Source of the DNA: J134 sp964484045
GTDB taxonomy: Bacteria; Pseudomonadota; Alphaproteobacteria; Sphingomonadales; Rhodothalassiaceae
Direction: 5' to 3'
Length of the DNA: 21,395 nucleotides
NCBI GenBank assembly: GCA_964484045.1
Contig: CAZAEP010000012.1
Location: forward strand, 1-21,395
The notes beneath the pieces were generated by a model that saw only the letters and a list, made by a program, of their open reading frames with translations, made no database searches and was not told where the DNA came from. Shown in pieces: positions 14,671 through 21,395 of this stretch (within the stretch, counting starts at the first letter, position 1; every line of letters starts with the position of its first letter). Made by a program: the position numbers and the translations under genes.

Positions 14671-14991
14671 ATGACCGAACGCTTGAGTTCCGAGGCGCGC
14701 ACCGCGGCCCTTGCCGAGCTTGCGGGCTGGTCGGAGGTGGAGGGGCGCGACGCCATCTCGAGAACCTATCGCTTCCGGGACTTCAACGCGGCCTTCGGCT
14801 TCATGAGCCGGGTCGCGCTTCTCGCCGAGAAGATGAACCACCATCCGGAATGGTTCAACGTCTATGACCGTGTCGAGGTGACGCTGACGACCCATGACGC
14901 CGGTGGCCTGAGCGCGCGCGACCTCGCCATGGCCCGCGCCATGGACCGCTATGCCGCCGATCTTCAGTCGTCGCCCGTCTCGTCGCGCTGA
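14671..14991 (+). CDS. phhB: 4a-hydroxytetrahydrobiopterin dehydratase (pterin-4-alpha-carbinolamine dehydratase)
   Basis: This enzyme regenerates the pterin cofactor of aromatic amino-acid hydroxylases. The 106-residue length and the motif EKMNHHPEWFNVYDRVEVTL (active-site His57, His58, Pro59), followed by LTTHDAGGLSARDLAMA, are typical. ATG 14671 is preceded by AAAGGAGGG seven bases upstream; the earlier in-frame ATG at 14650 lies before this site. No phenylalanine hydroxylase gene is in the window, so the enzyme may serve a distant hydroxylase or act elsewhere in pterin metabolism. Its 3' end overlaps the convergent yciB gene by 28 bases. Its 5' end is 38 bases from the divergent metallopeptidase gene. 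Confidence 0.95.
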   Translation: MTERLSSEARTAALAELAGWSEVEGRDAISRTYRFRDFNAAFGFMSRVALLAEKMNHHPEWFNVYDRVEVTLTTHDAGGLSARDLAMARAMDRYAADLQSSPVSSR

Positions 14992-15554
14992 TATCGGCTC
15001 ACCACCGGGATCTGGACGAGCGCGAAAGCGAAGGCGAGCGGCAGCACGCCGAAGGTCTTGAAGGCGACCCAGCTATCGGTCGAGACATTGCGCCAGACGA
15101 TTTCGTTCAACACCGCAAGCGCCAGAAAAAAGAGCGCCCAGTTGCGCGTCAGAACCCGCCAGCCGCGTTCCTCCATCGCCGGAAAGGCCTGATCGAAAAG
15201 GCTCCGGAGAAAGAGCCGCCCGCGACGCAGGCCGATGAAGAGGACGAGTGCGAAGAAGACGTAGATGACCGTCGGCTTGAGCTTGATGAAGGTGGCGTCC
15301 TGAAGCCACAGGGTGAGCGAGCCGAATACCAGCACCAGCGCCGTCGAGACCCAGAGCATCGGCGCCACGTGCCGCGTGCTGTGCCAGCTATAGGCGATCG
15401 CCGCCACCATCGCCGCCATGAAGGCCGCGGTGGCGGCGAAGATTCCCGCCCGCCAGTTGACGAGAAAGAACAGGACCAGCGGCCCGAACTCGATCACGAG
15501 CTTCTGCACGCCGGCGGCGGGCTGCGAGGTTCTTTCCGCGGTCGGTTTCGCCAT
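14964..15554 (-). CDS. yciB: YciB / intracellular septation protein A family membrane protein
   Basis: The 196-residue protein has five or six membrane segments and the conserved YciB blocks: IEFGPLVLFF...NW (21-34), FIKLKPTVIY (89-98), RLFLRSLF (113-120), GWRVLTRNWALFF (131-143) and LNEIVWR (149-155). YciB is an inner-membrane protein linked to envelope integrity and septation; in E. coli it interacts with cell elongation and division proteins, but its molecular activity is unknown. It begins 8 bases after the stop of the TDO-family gene on the same strand and is probably co-transcribed with it. The polar C-terminal tail is encoded in the overlap with phhB. Confidence 0.94.
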   Translation of the reverse strand: MAKPTAERTSQPAAGVQKLVIEFGPLVLFFLVNWRAGIFAATAAFMAAMVAAIAYSWHSTRHVAPMLWVSTALVLVFGSLTLWLQDATFIKLKPTVIYVFFALVLFIGLRRGRLFLRSLFDQAFPAMEERGWRVLTRNWALFFLALAVLNEIVWRNVSTDSWVAFKTFGVLPLAFAFALVQIPVVSRYQRDETGDD

Positions 15555-15562
15555 TCTCTCTC

Positions 15563-16300
15563 TCAGTGCCCCGAAATGCTGTCGCGCACGACGCCGTACC
15601 GGCCACCCCAGGCATCGGTCATCTCGCTGCGAATCCGCCAGAGCTCGGGAAAGAAGCGGGTCCTGAGTCCGTCCTTCAGCAGCTCCACCGAACGCCCTTT
15701 GAGCGATTTCGCCTCCATGCCGATGGTGCGGTGGATGAGCTGGATATGATGATAGCGGAATTTCTGGAACAGCTCGTCGAACTCGGCGAGCGCCTCGGCG
15801 ACCATATAGGCGTCGCCATGATCATAGGCGGAATCGTAGATCGCCTCGATGCTGCGCCCCTCGGCCTCGAGATAGCGGGCGACGAAGCTCTCCCACAGCG
15901 GCTTCGGCATCTTGAGCAAGGTGCGAAAGCCGGGCGATTCCTGGCCCGAGCCGTTGCCGAGCTGGAGCCGGATCTCCTGATATTCCTTCGGCGACATGGT
16001 CTCGAGCAGCCCGAGCTGCTCGGTCATGAGCCGGAGGATGCGGTGGACACGGCCGAAGAGCGTCAGCACCCGGTTGGTGTTGCGCGCCTGCAGATACTCG
16101 TCGATGTCGAGCAGCGTATAGGCGAGGAGCTTCATCCACAGCTCCTCGACCTGATGCACGATCTGGAACTGCAGCTCGTCGCGATTGCAGAAGGCGTCAT
16201 AGTCCTTCTGCGCGCTCAGGATCTGCGGCGTGTTGAGATAGACCTCGTAATCGAGGTCGCCGCTGCCCGCCATCAGTTCGTAGAAATACGCACGATCCAT
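15563..16300 (-). CDS. Tryptophan 2,3-dioxygenase family heme protein (variant)
   Basis: The 245-residue protein aligns along its length with TDO. It keeps Phe45 and His49 in FQIVHQVEELWMKLL, Tyr107 and Arg111 in EYQEIR (matching substrate-binding Y113/R117 of the Xanthomonas enzyme), SG at 118-119, and a His at 185, nine residues before the RTIG turn, where the heme ligand His240 should be. The GTGG loop that closes over tryptophan in canonical TDO is absent; MEAKSLKGRS stands in its place. The segment before the heme helix is also short, so the protein is about 30 residues smaller than usual. Activity on tryptophan is therefore uncertain; other heme-dependent aromatic oxygenases share this fold. 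GGGAG lies 6 bases before the ATG. No kynurenine-pathway gene is adjacent. Confidence 0.83.
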   Translation of the reverse strand: MDRAYFYELMAGSGDLDYEVYLNTPQILSAQKDYDAFCNRDELQFQIVHQVEELWMKLLAYTLLDIDEYLQARNTNRVLTLFGRVHRILRLMTEQLGLLETMSPKEYQEIRLQLGNGSGQESPGFRTLLKMPKPLWESFVARYLEAEGRSIEAIYDSAYDHGDAYMVAEALAEFDELFQKFRYHHIQLIHRTIGMEAKSLKGRSVELLKDGLRTRFFPELWRIRSEMTDAWGGRYGVVRDSISGH

Positions 16301-16470
16301 CGATCGCTCCCGTCGCCACCTGTGCGAGGCACCGTGCCCGGGGGTGCCGTTCCGACCGTCTCAAGCCTTGCGGTCTTTCGCATCCGATTGCAAGGGGCTG
16401 CCGACAGAAGCTTGTCGTCGGGGTGATGCGCGACGTCGCTCCCGCGCGCGGACGCACGCCTTGCCGCGTG

Positions 16471-17283
16471 TCAGCTCAGGGCGATGTCGGGGGCGTCCTC
16501 CTGCTTCATGCCGATGATATTGTAGCCGGCATCGACATGATGAATCTCGCCGGTCACGCCGGCGGCGAGATCGGAGAGAAGATAGAGCCCGGCACCGCCG
16601 ACATCGTCGATCGTCACCGTGCGCCGCAACGGCGAATTGAGCTCGTTCCATTTCAGGATATAGCGGAAGTCGCCGACGCCCGAAGCCGCCAGCGTCTTGA
16701 TCGGGCCCGCCGAGATGGCATTGACGCGGATGCCCCGGGCGCCGAGGTCGTTGGCGAGATAGCGCACGCTCGCCTCGAGCGCCGCCTTGGCGAGCGCCAT
16801 CACATTGTAGTGCGGCACCACCTTCTCGGCGCCGTAATAGGTGAGGGTCAAGAGACTGCCGCCGGGGCGCAGCAGCGGCTCCGCCCTCCGCGCCACGGCG
16901 GTGAAGGAATAGCAGCTCACGTCCATGGTGCGCAGGAAGTTCTCGCGGCTGGTATCGATATACCGTCCACGCAATTCGTTCTTGTCGGAAAAGCCGATCG
17001 CATGGACCAGGAAATCGAGCTCTCCCCAGCGCGATCCGATGTCCGCGAAGACGGCATCGATCGAGTCCGGATCGCTGACGTCGCAGGGAAGAAGGAACGC
17101 GCCGCCGACGCTCTCGGCAAGCGGGCGCACCCGGCGCTCGAGGGCCTCGCCCTGATAGGTGAAGGCCAGCGTCGCGCCGTGTTCGGCGGCACGGCGGGCG
17201 ATCCCCCAGGCGAGCGAGCGATCGTTGGCCACCCCCATGATGAGACCCTTCCTGCCCTCCAGAAGTCTGCCCGTATCGTTCAT
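16471..17283 (-). CDS. fabI: Enoyl-[acyl-carrier-protein] reductase (NADH), FabI
   Basis: FabI catalyses the last step of each fatty-acid elongation cycle and is the triclosan target. The 270-residue protein has the FabI-type nucleotide motif GLIMGVANDRSLAWGIA (13-29), FLVHAIGFSDKNEL (91-104), and the catalytic residues Tyr149, Tyr159 and Lys166 in LTYYGAEKVVPHYNVMALAK. SAGPIKTLAASG (191-202) and VDAGYNIIGM close the fold. The ATG at 17283 has GAGGAG 7 bases upstream; a start at 17298 would add five residues with no support. A promoter-like pair lies just upstream. It is followed on the same strand by the TDO-family gene after 170 bases with no recognisable feature. Confidence 0.97.
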   Translation of the reverse strand: MNDTGRLLEGRKGLIMGVANDRSLAWGIARRAAEHGATLAFTYQGEALERRVRPLAESVGGAFLLPCDVSDPDSIDAVFADIGSRWGELDFLVHAIGFSDKNELRGRYIDTSRENFLRTMDVSCYSFTAVARRAEPLLRPGGSLLTLTYYGAEKVVPHYNVMALAKAALEASVRYLANDLGARGIRVNAISAGPIKTLAASGVGDFRYILKWNELNSPLRRTVTIDDVGGAGLYLLSDLAAGVTGEIHHVDAGYNIIGMKQEDAPDIALS

Positions 17284-17322
17284 TCGAGTGCTCCTCATGC
17301 GATCCCGCTCGGAATTGCGCGC

Positions 17323-17350
17323 ATCCTACACATGGTGTCCCTGCGGTCAA
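17323..17350 (-). promoter_or_regulatory. Predicted sigma-70 type promoter of fabI
   Basis: On the minus strand TTGACC (17345-17350, 5 of 6 matches) and TAGGAT (17323-17328, 4 of 6) are separated by 16 bases. Transcription would start near 17316, about 33 bases before the fabI ATG. The -35 box partly overlaps the stop end of the upstream rbn-like gene, suggesting that fabI has its own promoter. Confidence 0.5.
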
Positions 17351-18219
17351 TCGCCGGCCGCCGCGGCGTCCGCGCCCGGCACACGTCCCCCGCTCCGGGC
17401 GTAGCAGGCGTTCAGATGCGCGCCGAGAATGAAGGCGGCGGCGAGAAGATAGAGAAAGAGCTCGAGCAGGACGAGCCCGGCGAGACTGCCATAGACGAGG
17501 TCGTAGCGCACCGCAAACTGGAGATAGAGCGCCATCCCCCGGGCGAGAAGGAGCCAGACCACGAGCGTGAGAAGCGCGCCCGGAAGGTAGCGCCGCCGCT
17601 GCCCGGGAATGCGCGGCGTGAAGAGCCGATAGGCTCCGAGCAGGATGGCGAACATCAGGAGCGGCGCGAAGAGAAGCCGTCCGACGAGGCTGAGGAAATG
17701 AACGGCTTCGGGCAGACGGAGCCAGTCCTCGACGACGGCGAGCAGCGGCGGCAGCAGGATGACCAGGGCGGTGATCAGCACGATGGCCAGCGTCACGAGA
17801 ATAACGATGAGGAGATCGGCAAGCATGCGGCGCCAGAAGGCGGCCGCGTGCTGCCATCCGCCGTGGGCATGGATGACCGCCCTGCGCGCCGCCTCGAGGC
17901 CGTTGATCGAGCTGTAGAGCGCGAGGATCACGGCGCCGGTGAGGAGGCCGCGGTCGGCGGCGTCGACGAGCGCCCGGATGGCCGGCTCGATGGCGCGGGC
18001 CACCGGCCCGGGAAGATTTCCGAGCAGGAAGGCGATCGCCTCATGCCCGGCCGCCGTCTGGCCCAGAAGGCCCGAGAGCGAGAGCAGGAAAATGAGAAAG
18101 GGAAAAAGCGCGAGCGTGCCGAGAAAGGCGAGATTGCCGGCATGCTCCGGACCGTGATCGGTGAGAAATCGCCACACCGCCCGCCAGAAGAGGGCCGCCT
18201 GCCGCCGGAGCCCGCGCAC
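17347..18219 (-). CDS. YihY/virulence factor BrkB family membrane protein (old name ribonuclease BN)
   Basis: The 290-residue protein has a short basic N-terminus and about six membrane segments, with the family signature near the start (HAGNLAFLGTLALFPFLIFL) and the later GALLTLVVWLLLARGMALYLQF...YGSLAGLVLLELFLYL. Members were once called RNase BN but are now regarded as membrane proteins of unknown function. GTG 18219 is chosen because the conserved region begins about 20 residues after it, GAGG lies 8 bases upstream, and it comes 10 bases after the stop of the dnaJ-like gene; an ATG start at 18297 would overlap that gene by 68 bases. Co-transcription with the dnaJ-like gene is likely. Confidence 0.9.
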   Translation of the reverse strand: MRGLRRQAALFWRAVWRFLTDHGPEHAGNLAFLGTLALFPFLIFLLSLSGLLGQTAAGHEAIAFLLGNLPGPVARAIEPAIRALVDAADRGLLTGAVILALYSSINGLEAARRAVIHAHGGWQHAAAFWRRMLADLLIVILVTLAIVLITALVILLPPLLAVVEDWLRLPEAVHFLSLVGRLLFAPLLMFAILLGAYRLFTPRIPGQRRRYLPGALLTLVVWLLLARGMALYLQFAVRYDLVYGSLAGLVLLELFLYLLAAAFILGAHLNACYARSGGRVPGADAAAAGD

Positions 18220-18229
18220 GATGGCCGCC

Positions 18230-19144
18230 TCAGAGCTTGAGCTTGTCGCGCACAGGGTAGCTGTGCGTCGCCGCCCAGTCGCGGAGCGCCGCTTCAAGCT
18301 CCGGGTCGGGTCTGTCGGGGAGGACGATGCGGAGCGTGATGTAAAGATCGCCCGCCCGCCTGCCGCGGCGCACGCCCTTGCCCTTGAGGCGCAGCTTCCT
18401 GCCGCTCGACGAATTCTTCGGAATGGTCAGCGAGACGGTGCCGCCGACGGTCGGGATCGACACCTTGGCGCCCAGCACCGCTTCGTCGATGCTGATCGGC
18501 AGGTCGAGATGAAGATCGTCCCCCTTGCGGCTGAAATAGGGATGGGGCTCGACCTCGATCGTGATCAGCGCATCGCCGGCGGGTCCTCCGAGGATGCCGG
18601 GCTCGCCCTGACCGGCGAGGCGAATCTGCTGCCCGTCGCGGACACCGGCGGGAATCTTGACGTCGAGCGTCTTGCCGTTCGAGAGCGTAACGCGCCGCGT
18701 GGCGCCGCGCAGGGCGTCGGCGAAGCCGATCTTCAGCCGATAGCCGACATCGTGGCCGCGCCGCACGCGCGGGCGGCGGCTGCGCGTGCGGGTGAAGCCG
18801 AAGAGATCGGCGAACAGGTCCTCGGCGTCGGTGAACTCCGCCGCGCCGCCCGCACCGGGGTGAACGCCGTGGAACTCATACGCGCCGCCGCCCGCCTGCG
18901 CGCCGGCAAAGGGCGCCCGCTCATTGCCGCTTTCGTCGATCTCGCCGCGGTCGTAGCGCTGCCGCTTTTCCTTGTCGCCGAGAATGGCATAGGCGGCCGA
19001 CACCTCCTTGAACCGCTCCGCCGCCTTCGCGTCGCCCTTGTGACGATCGGGATGCAGTTTCTTCGCCAGCTTGCGGTAGGCGCTCTTGATCTCGGCCTCG
19101 CCGGCGGTGCGCGATACGCCCAGAACCGAATAGAGGTCCTTCAT
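18230..19144 (-). CDS. DnaJ C-terminal domain co-chaperone (CbpA/DjlA-like type II J-protein)
   Basis: The 304-residue protein begins with a J domain (1-68) containing HPD (31-33), which stimulates the ATPase of DnaK. A Gly/Phe-type linker follows (about 72-115, with GAQAGGGAYEFHG), and then two beta-sandwich substrate-binding domains (about 135-290: GATRRVTLSNGKTLDVKIPAGV, GGPAGDALITIEVEPHPYFSRKGDDL, IPTVGG). The four CxxCxGxG zinc repeats of DnaJ proper are absent, so it is a CbpA-like co-chaperone. It is the first gene of the minus-strand cluster and diverges from pdxH over a 189-base gap. The conserved DLYSVLGV starts right after the ATG, which fixes the start. Confidence 0.93.
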   Translation of the reverse strand: MKDLYSVLGVSRTAGEAEIKSAYRKLAKKLHPDRHKGDAKAAERFKEVSAAYAILGDKEKRQRYDRGEIDESGNERAPFAGAQAGGGAYEFHGVHPGAGGAAEFTDAEDLFADLFGFTRTRSRRPRVRRGHDVGYRLKIGFADALRGATRRVTLSNGKTLDVKIPAGVRDGQQIRLAGQGEPGILGGPAGDALITIEVEPHPYFSRKGDDLHLDLPISIDEAVLGAKVSIPTVGGTVSLTIPKNSSSGRKLRLKGKGVRRGRRAGDLYITLRIVLPDRPDPELEAALRDWAATHSYPVRDKLKL

Positions 19145-19262
19145 CTCCGTCTCTCAGCCCGTTATTCCTGCCGCCCCGTGATGCGGGTTCAGAGATAGGA
19201 TAGCGGGCTTGCCTGTTAAAGGGCAGAAAAAGGCCGCGCGATGCAATGCGGCGTTTTCGCGC

Positions 19263-19292
19263 TTGGCGCGCCTTTGTCGCGGCGTCTATATG
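19263..19292 (+). promoter_or_regulatory. Predicted sigma-70 type promoter of pdxH
   Basis: TTGGCG (19263-19268) and TATATG (19287-19292) are 18 bases apart, each with 4 of 6 consensus matches. They lie 41 bases before the pdxH ATG, in the divergent gap with the dnaJ-like gene. No equally good pair was seen for the minus strand. Confidence 0.4.
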
Positions 19293-19333
19293 GGCGGCAC
19301 CGGTTCTTCGCTCCCTCAAACGCGGAGGTCATC

Positions 19334-19930
19334 ATGTCGGAGCATGAGACGAGCGATCCCTTCACCCTCTTCGGCGCATGGTTCGCCGAGGCCGAAGCCG
19401 CCGAGCCACGCGACCCCAATGCCATGACGCTGGCCACCGCCGATGCGCGCGGACGGCCCTCGGCGCGGGTCGTGCTGCTCAAGGCCTGGGACGAGCGGGG
19501 CTTCGTCTTCTATACCAATCTCGACAGCCGCAAGGGGCGGGAGCTCGCGCTCAACCCGCGCGCGGCGCTGCTCTTCTACTGGAAAAGCCTGTCGCGCCAG
19601 ATCCGCATCGAGGGCGAGACGTCGCTTGTCGATGATGGCGAGGCGGATGCCTATTTCGCCACCCGCCCGCGGGAAAGTCAGCTTGCCGCCTGGGCCTCGA
19701 AGCAGTCCGCGGTGATGCCCGAGGGGCGGGCGAGTTTCGAGCGCGCCCTGACCGAGGTCACGAGACGCTTCGAGGGCAAGGCGGTGCCGCGGCCGCCGCG
19801 CTGGTCCGGCTATCGCCTGGTGCCCGCGCATTTCGAATTCTGGCGCGAAGAGCCCTTTCGCATGCACGACCGGCAGGTCTTCACGCGGCAGGCGGACGGA
19901 AGCTGGGAGGTCCGCTATCTCTACCCCTGA
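19334..19930 (+). CDS. pdxH: Pyridoxamine/pyridoxine 5'-phosphate oxidase
   Basis: PdxH is the FMN-dependent enzyme that makes pyridoxal 5'-phosphate in both synthesis and salvage. The 198-residue protein has the typical blocks: DPNAMTLATADARGRPSARVVLLK (with the FMN-binding RVVLLK at 45-50), FYTNLDSRKG, FYWKSLSRQIRIEG, and the C-terminal substrate-binding PFRMHDR (Arg176, His178) with a terminal YLYP. ATG 19334 is chosen for GGAGG 5 bases upstream; an ATG at 19241 would add 31 residues upstream of the promoter-like sequence. The CDF transporter gene follows after 21 bases on the same strand. Confidence 0.96.
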   Translation: MSEHETSDPFTLFGAWFAEAEAAEPRDPNAMTLATADARGRPSARVVLLKAWDERGFVFYTNLDSRKGRELALNPRAALLFYWKSLSRQIRIEGETSLVDDGEADAYFATRPRESQLAAWASKQSAVMPEGRASFERALTEVTRRFEGKAVPRPPRWSGYRLVPAHFEFWREEPFRMHDRQVFTRQADGSWEVRYLYP

Positions 19931-19951
19931 CCGCGCCACCGGAGGCCCGTC

Positions 19952-20929
19952 TTGAACGCCTGGGAGCGTCATGTCGACGACCGGCGAAGTCGCTATATGC
20001 GTGGCGCGGCGCTGGCGTCGGTCGCGCTCGGGCTGACGCTCAGCCTGGCCAAGGCCGCGGCCTGGTTTTTCACCGGCTCGGTCACCATGCTCGCCTCGCT
20101 GGCCGACTCGGTGCTCGATCTGAGCGCCTCGATCATCACGCTGGTGGGCGTGCGCACCGCCCTCATGCCGCCCGATGCCGAGCATCGCTTCGGGCACGGC
20201 AAGGCCGAAGGTCTGGCGGCGCTCGCGCAAGGCGCCATCATGCTCGGCTCGGCCGCCTTTCTGCTGCTGCAGTCGATCGCGCGTCTCATCTCGCCCGCGC
20301 CGGTCGCGATGGCCTGGACGGCGATCGGCGTCTCCCTTCTCGCCATCGTCCTCACTTTCGCGCTGCTCGCCTTTCAGCGCTTCGTCATCACGCGCACCGG
20401 CTCGCTCGCCATCCGCGCCGACAGCCTGCACTATGCCGGCGACTTTCTGCTCAATCTTGCCGTGATCGCCGGCATCGCCATCGCCGCCTATGGCGGTCTT
20501 CCCCGCGCGGACGGCCTTTTCGGCGCCGGCATCGCGGTCTTCATCGCGGTGCAGGCGGTCCGTGTCGGGCGCAGCGCGGTGGACATGCTGATGGACAAGG
20601 AGCTCTCGGGCGAGATGCGCGAGACCATCTTCAACATCGCGCTGGGAAATCCGCAGGTGCGCGGGATCCATGACCTGAAGACCCGGGGTGCGGGGATCCG
20701 CGATTTCATTCAGTTCCATATCGAGGTCGATCCGCATCTGAGCCTGAAGCAGGCGCATCTCATCGCGCTCGAGGTGGAAGCGGCGCTGAGCGAAGCCTTC
20801 CCCGACGCCGAGATCATCATCTATGTCGACCCCGCAGGATTCGAGAAACCCAATCTGACGGTCGGGGAGCTCTCCCGTCGCGCAGGCGACGAGATCGGCA
20901 CTGGCATCGGCCCGCGGGAGCCGTTATGA
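19952..20929 (+). CDS. Cation diffusion facilitator (FieF-like Zn/Fe/Cd exporter)
   Basis: The 325-residue transporter has six membrane segments and a C-terminal cytoplasmic domain (about 210-300). The transport-site residues of FieF are conserved: Asp52 and Asp56 in SLADSVLDLSAS, and His160 and Asp164 in ADSLHYAGD. The HRFGHGKAEGLAAL motif and a ferredoxin-like end (IHDLKTRGAG, FHIEVD, VDP) are also typical. It probably exports Zn2+, Fe2+ or Cd2+ in exchange for protons; the metal cannot be told by eye. The start is TTG, supported by GGAGG 6 bases upstream; no ATG has such support until well into the protein. The stop overlaps the possible start of the next gene by 4 bases. Confidence 0.93.
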   Translation: MNAWERHVDDRRSRYMRGAALASVALGLTLSLAKAAAWFFTGSVTMLASLADSVLDLSASIITLVGVRTALMPPDAEHRFGHGKAEGLAALAQGAIMLGSAAFLLLQSIARLISPAPVAMAWTAIGVSLLAIVLTFALLAFQRFVITRTGSLAIRADSLHYAGDFLLNLAVIAGIAIAAYGGLPRADGLFGAGIAVFIAVQAVRVGRSAVDMLMDKELSGEMRETIFNIALGNPQVRGIHDLKTRGAGIRDFIQFHIEVDPHLSLKQAHLIALEVEAALSEAFPDAEIIIYVDPAGFEKPNLTVGELSRRAGDEIGTGIGPREPL

Positions 20930-20961
20930 GGACAGGAAAGGGGAGCCCCCGGGATCACATC

Positions 20962-21324
20962 ATGATCGTCCTGTTCGGCCTGAAAAACTGTGATCGTTGC
21001 CGCGCGGCGCGGCGCTGGCTCGAAGCCCGCGGCGCGGCGGTGCGCCTCGTCGATCTGCGCGAGACGCCGCCGGACGGCGAGACGATCGACCGCTGGATCG
21101 ATGCGGTGGGACTCGATCACCTGCTCAATCGCCGCAGCCGGACCTGGACCTCGCTCCCGCCCGGCGAACGCGACCGGGACGACCCCGCGCATCTGCGCCG
21201 GCTTCTGCTCACCCATCCCGCGCTGATCCGGCGGCCGGTGATCGATCTCGGGCGGCGCATCCTCGTCGGATTCTCGCCGGCGATCCGCGAGAGCCTCGAA
21301 GCGGCGCTGGAGACGGCATCGTGA
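20962..21324 (+). CDS. ArsC/Spx/YffB family thioredoxin-fold protein
   Basis: The 120-residue product has the ArsC-family fold: FGLKNCDRCRAARRWLEARG with a CxxC-type pair (Cys10, Cys13), VRLVDLRETPP, LLNRRSRTW (55-63) and LIRRPVIDLGRRILVGF near the end. The NRRSxTW and RRP motifs suggest the YffB/Spx-like branch rather than a true arsenate reductase; that branch has no settled function. ATG 20962 gives the usual N-terminus with GGGA 7 bases upstream; an ATG at 20926 (ATGA overlap with the transporter stop) would add 12 residues. Its TGA overlaps the GTG of the next gene (GTGA at 21321-21324). No ars gene is nearby. Confidence 0.88.
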   Translation: MIVLFGLKNCDRCRAARRWLEARGAAVRLVDLRETPPDGETIDRWIDAVGLDHLLNRRSRTWTSLPPGERDRDDPAHLRRLLLTHPALIRRPVIDLGRRILVGFSPAIRESLEAALETAS

Positions 21325-21395
21325 TTCGCATCCCCTTCCTTCAGATCGACGCTTTCGCCGAGACCCCCTTCCGCGGCAATCCGGCCGCCGTGGGT
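21321..21395 (+). CDS. PhzF-family isomerase/epimerase, N-terminal part (cut by window edge)
   Basis: The visible 25 codons start at GTG 21321 and run off the window. They match the N-terminus of PhzF-like proteins: a QIDAFAETPF strand followed by RGNPAAVG, which carries the conserved GNPAAV turn. Members are diaminopimelate-epimerase-fold isomerases; PhzF itself acts in phenazine synthesis, but most genomic copies have unknown substrates. The start overlaps the previous stop by 4 bases, so it continues the pdxH-transporter-ArsC-like run. Confidence 0.85.
   Translation, partial: MIRIPFLQIDAFAETPFRGNPAAVG

Noticed and set aside
16301..16470. Possible terminator or regulatory element between fabI and the TDO-family gene
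   Set aside because: Only a 5-base stem (16455-16470) without a U-run was found, and no convincing promoter pair; too weak to annotate.
16423..18240. 605-codon plus-strand frame opposite fabI and the rbn-like gene
   Set aside because: It spans two well-supported genes in the opposite direction and has no domain, signal or ribosome-binding site.
18161..19198. 345-codon plus-strand frame opposite the dnaJ-like gene
   Set aside because: The J domain and HPD motif on the minus strand are unmistakable; the antisense frame has none of the features of a real protein.
1..21395. Defence island, prophage, secondary-metabolite cluster or CRISPR
   Set aside because: No gene of these classes was seen. 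The PhzF-like fragment alone does not show phenazine synthesis, and the genes present are nearly all conserved housekeeping families.

Overview
The window is a dense, high-GC (roughly two-thirds G+C by eye) stretch of bacterial chromosome. Its gene content and order point to an alphaproteobacterium: an mreB-mreC-mreD-mrdA-rodA cluster, an ErpA-type Fe-S carrier, a tesA / ybbA-ybbP divergent pair, and a fabI - rbn-like - dnaJ-like / pdxH neighbourhood. I cannot name the species. There is no tRNA, rRNA, CRISPR array, insertion sequence, prophage gene or plasmid function, and base composition looks even throughout.

Layout. (1) 1-4690, plus strand: the rod-shape elongasome operon, from the 3' end of mreB through mreC, mreD, mrdA (PBP2) and rodA, with 4-base overlaps at mreC/mreD and mrdA/rodA. 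(2) 4837-5268, plus: a secreted DUF2147 protein. (3) 5275-10664, minus: erpA-like Fe-S carrier, msrA, a Bax-inhibitor-1 family membrane protein, and an FtsX-type ABC permease and ATPase (YbbP/YbbA). (4) 10675-12014, plus: tesA and thpR, divergent from ybbA with almost no space between. (5) 11928-13275, minus: a low-molecular-weight phosphatase followed by an overlapping fructosamine-kinase family gene, a likely protein-deglycation pair. (6) 13491-14991: three single genes in alternating directions, a sirtuin (+), a small zincin metallopeptidase (-) and a pterin-4a-carbinolamine dehydratase (+). (7) 14964-19144, minus: yciB, a tryptophan-2,3-dioxygenase family protein, fabI, a YihY/rbn family membrane protein and a DnaJ/CbpA-like co-chaperone. 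(8) 19334-21395, plus: pdxH, a cation-diffusion-facilitator transporter, an ArsC/Spx-like protein and the start of a PhzF-family gene, the last three joined by 4-base stop/start overlaps.

Most genes are housekeeping: cell-wall elongation, lipid synthesis and turnover, redox and protein repair (MsrA, Fe-S carrier, predicted deglycation pair, sirtuin), cofactor salvage and metal export. Strand switches are frequent and intergenic space is minimal. Several neighbours overlap, including an 87-base antisense overlap (thpR/fructosamine kinase) and one CTAG that supplies the stop codons of two convergent genes.

I found no convincing undescribed multi-gene system. The best leads are the kinase/phosphatase pair, the TDO-family protein that lacks the usual glycine-rich loop, the palindromes ahead of the sirtuin gene, and the inverted repeat over the predicted erpA promoter. 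Long opposite-strand ORFs (up to 883 codons) were judged shadows of real genes.
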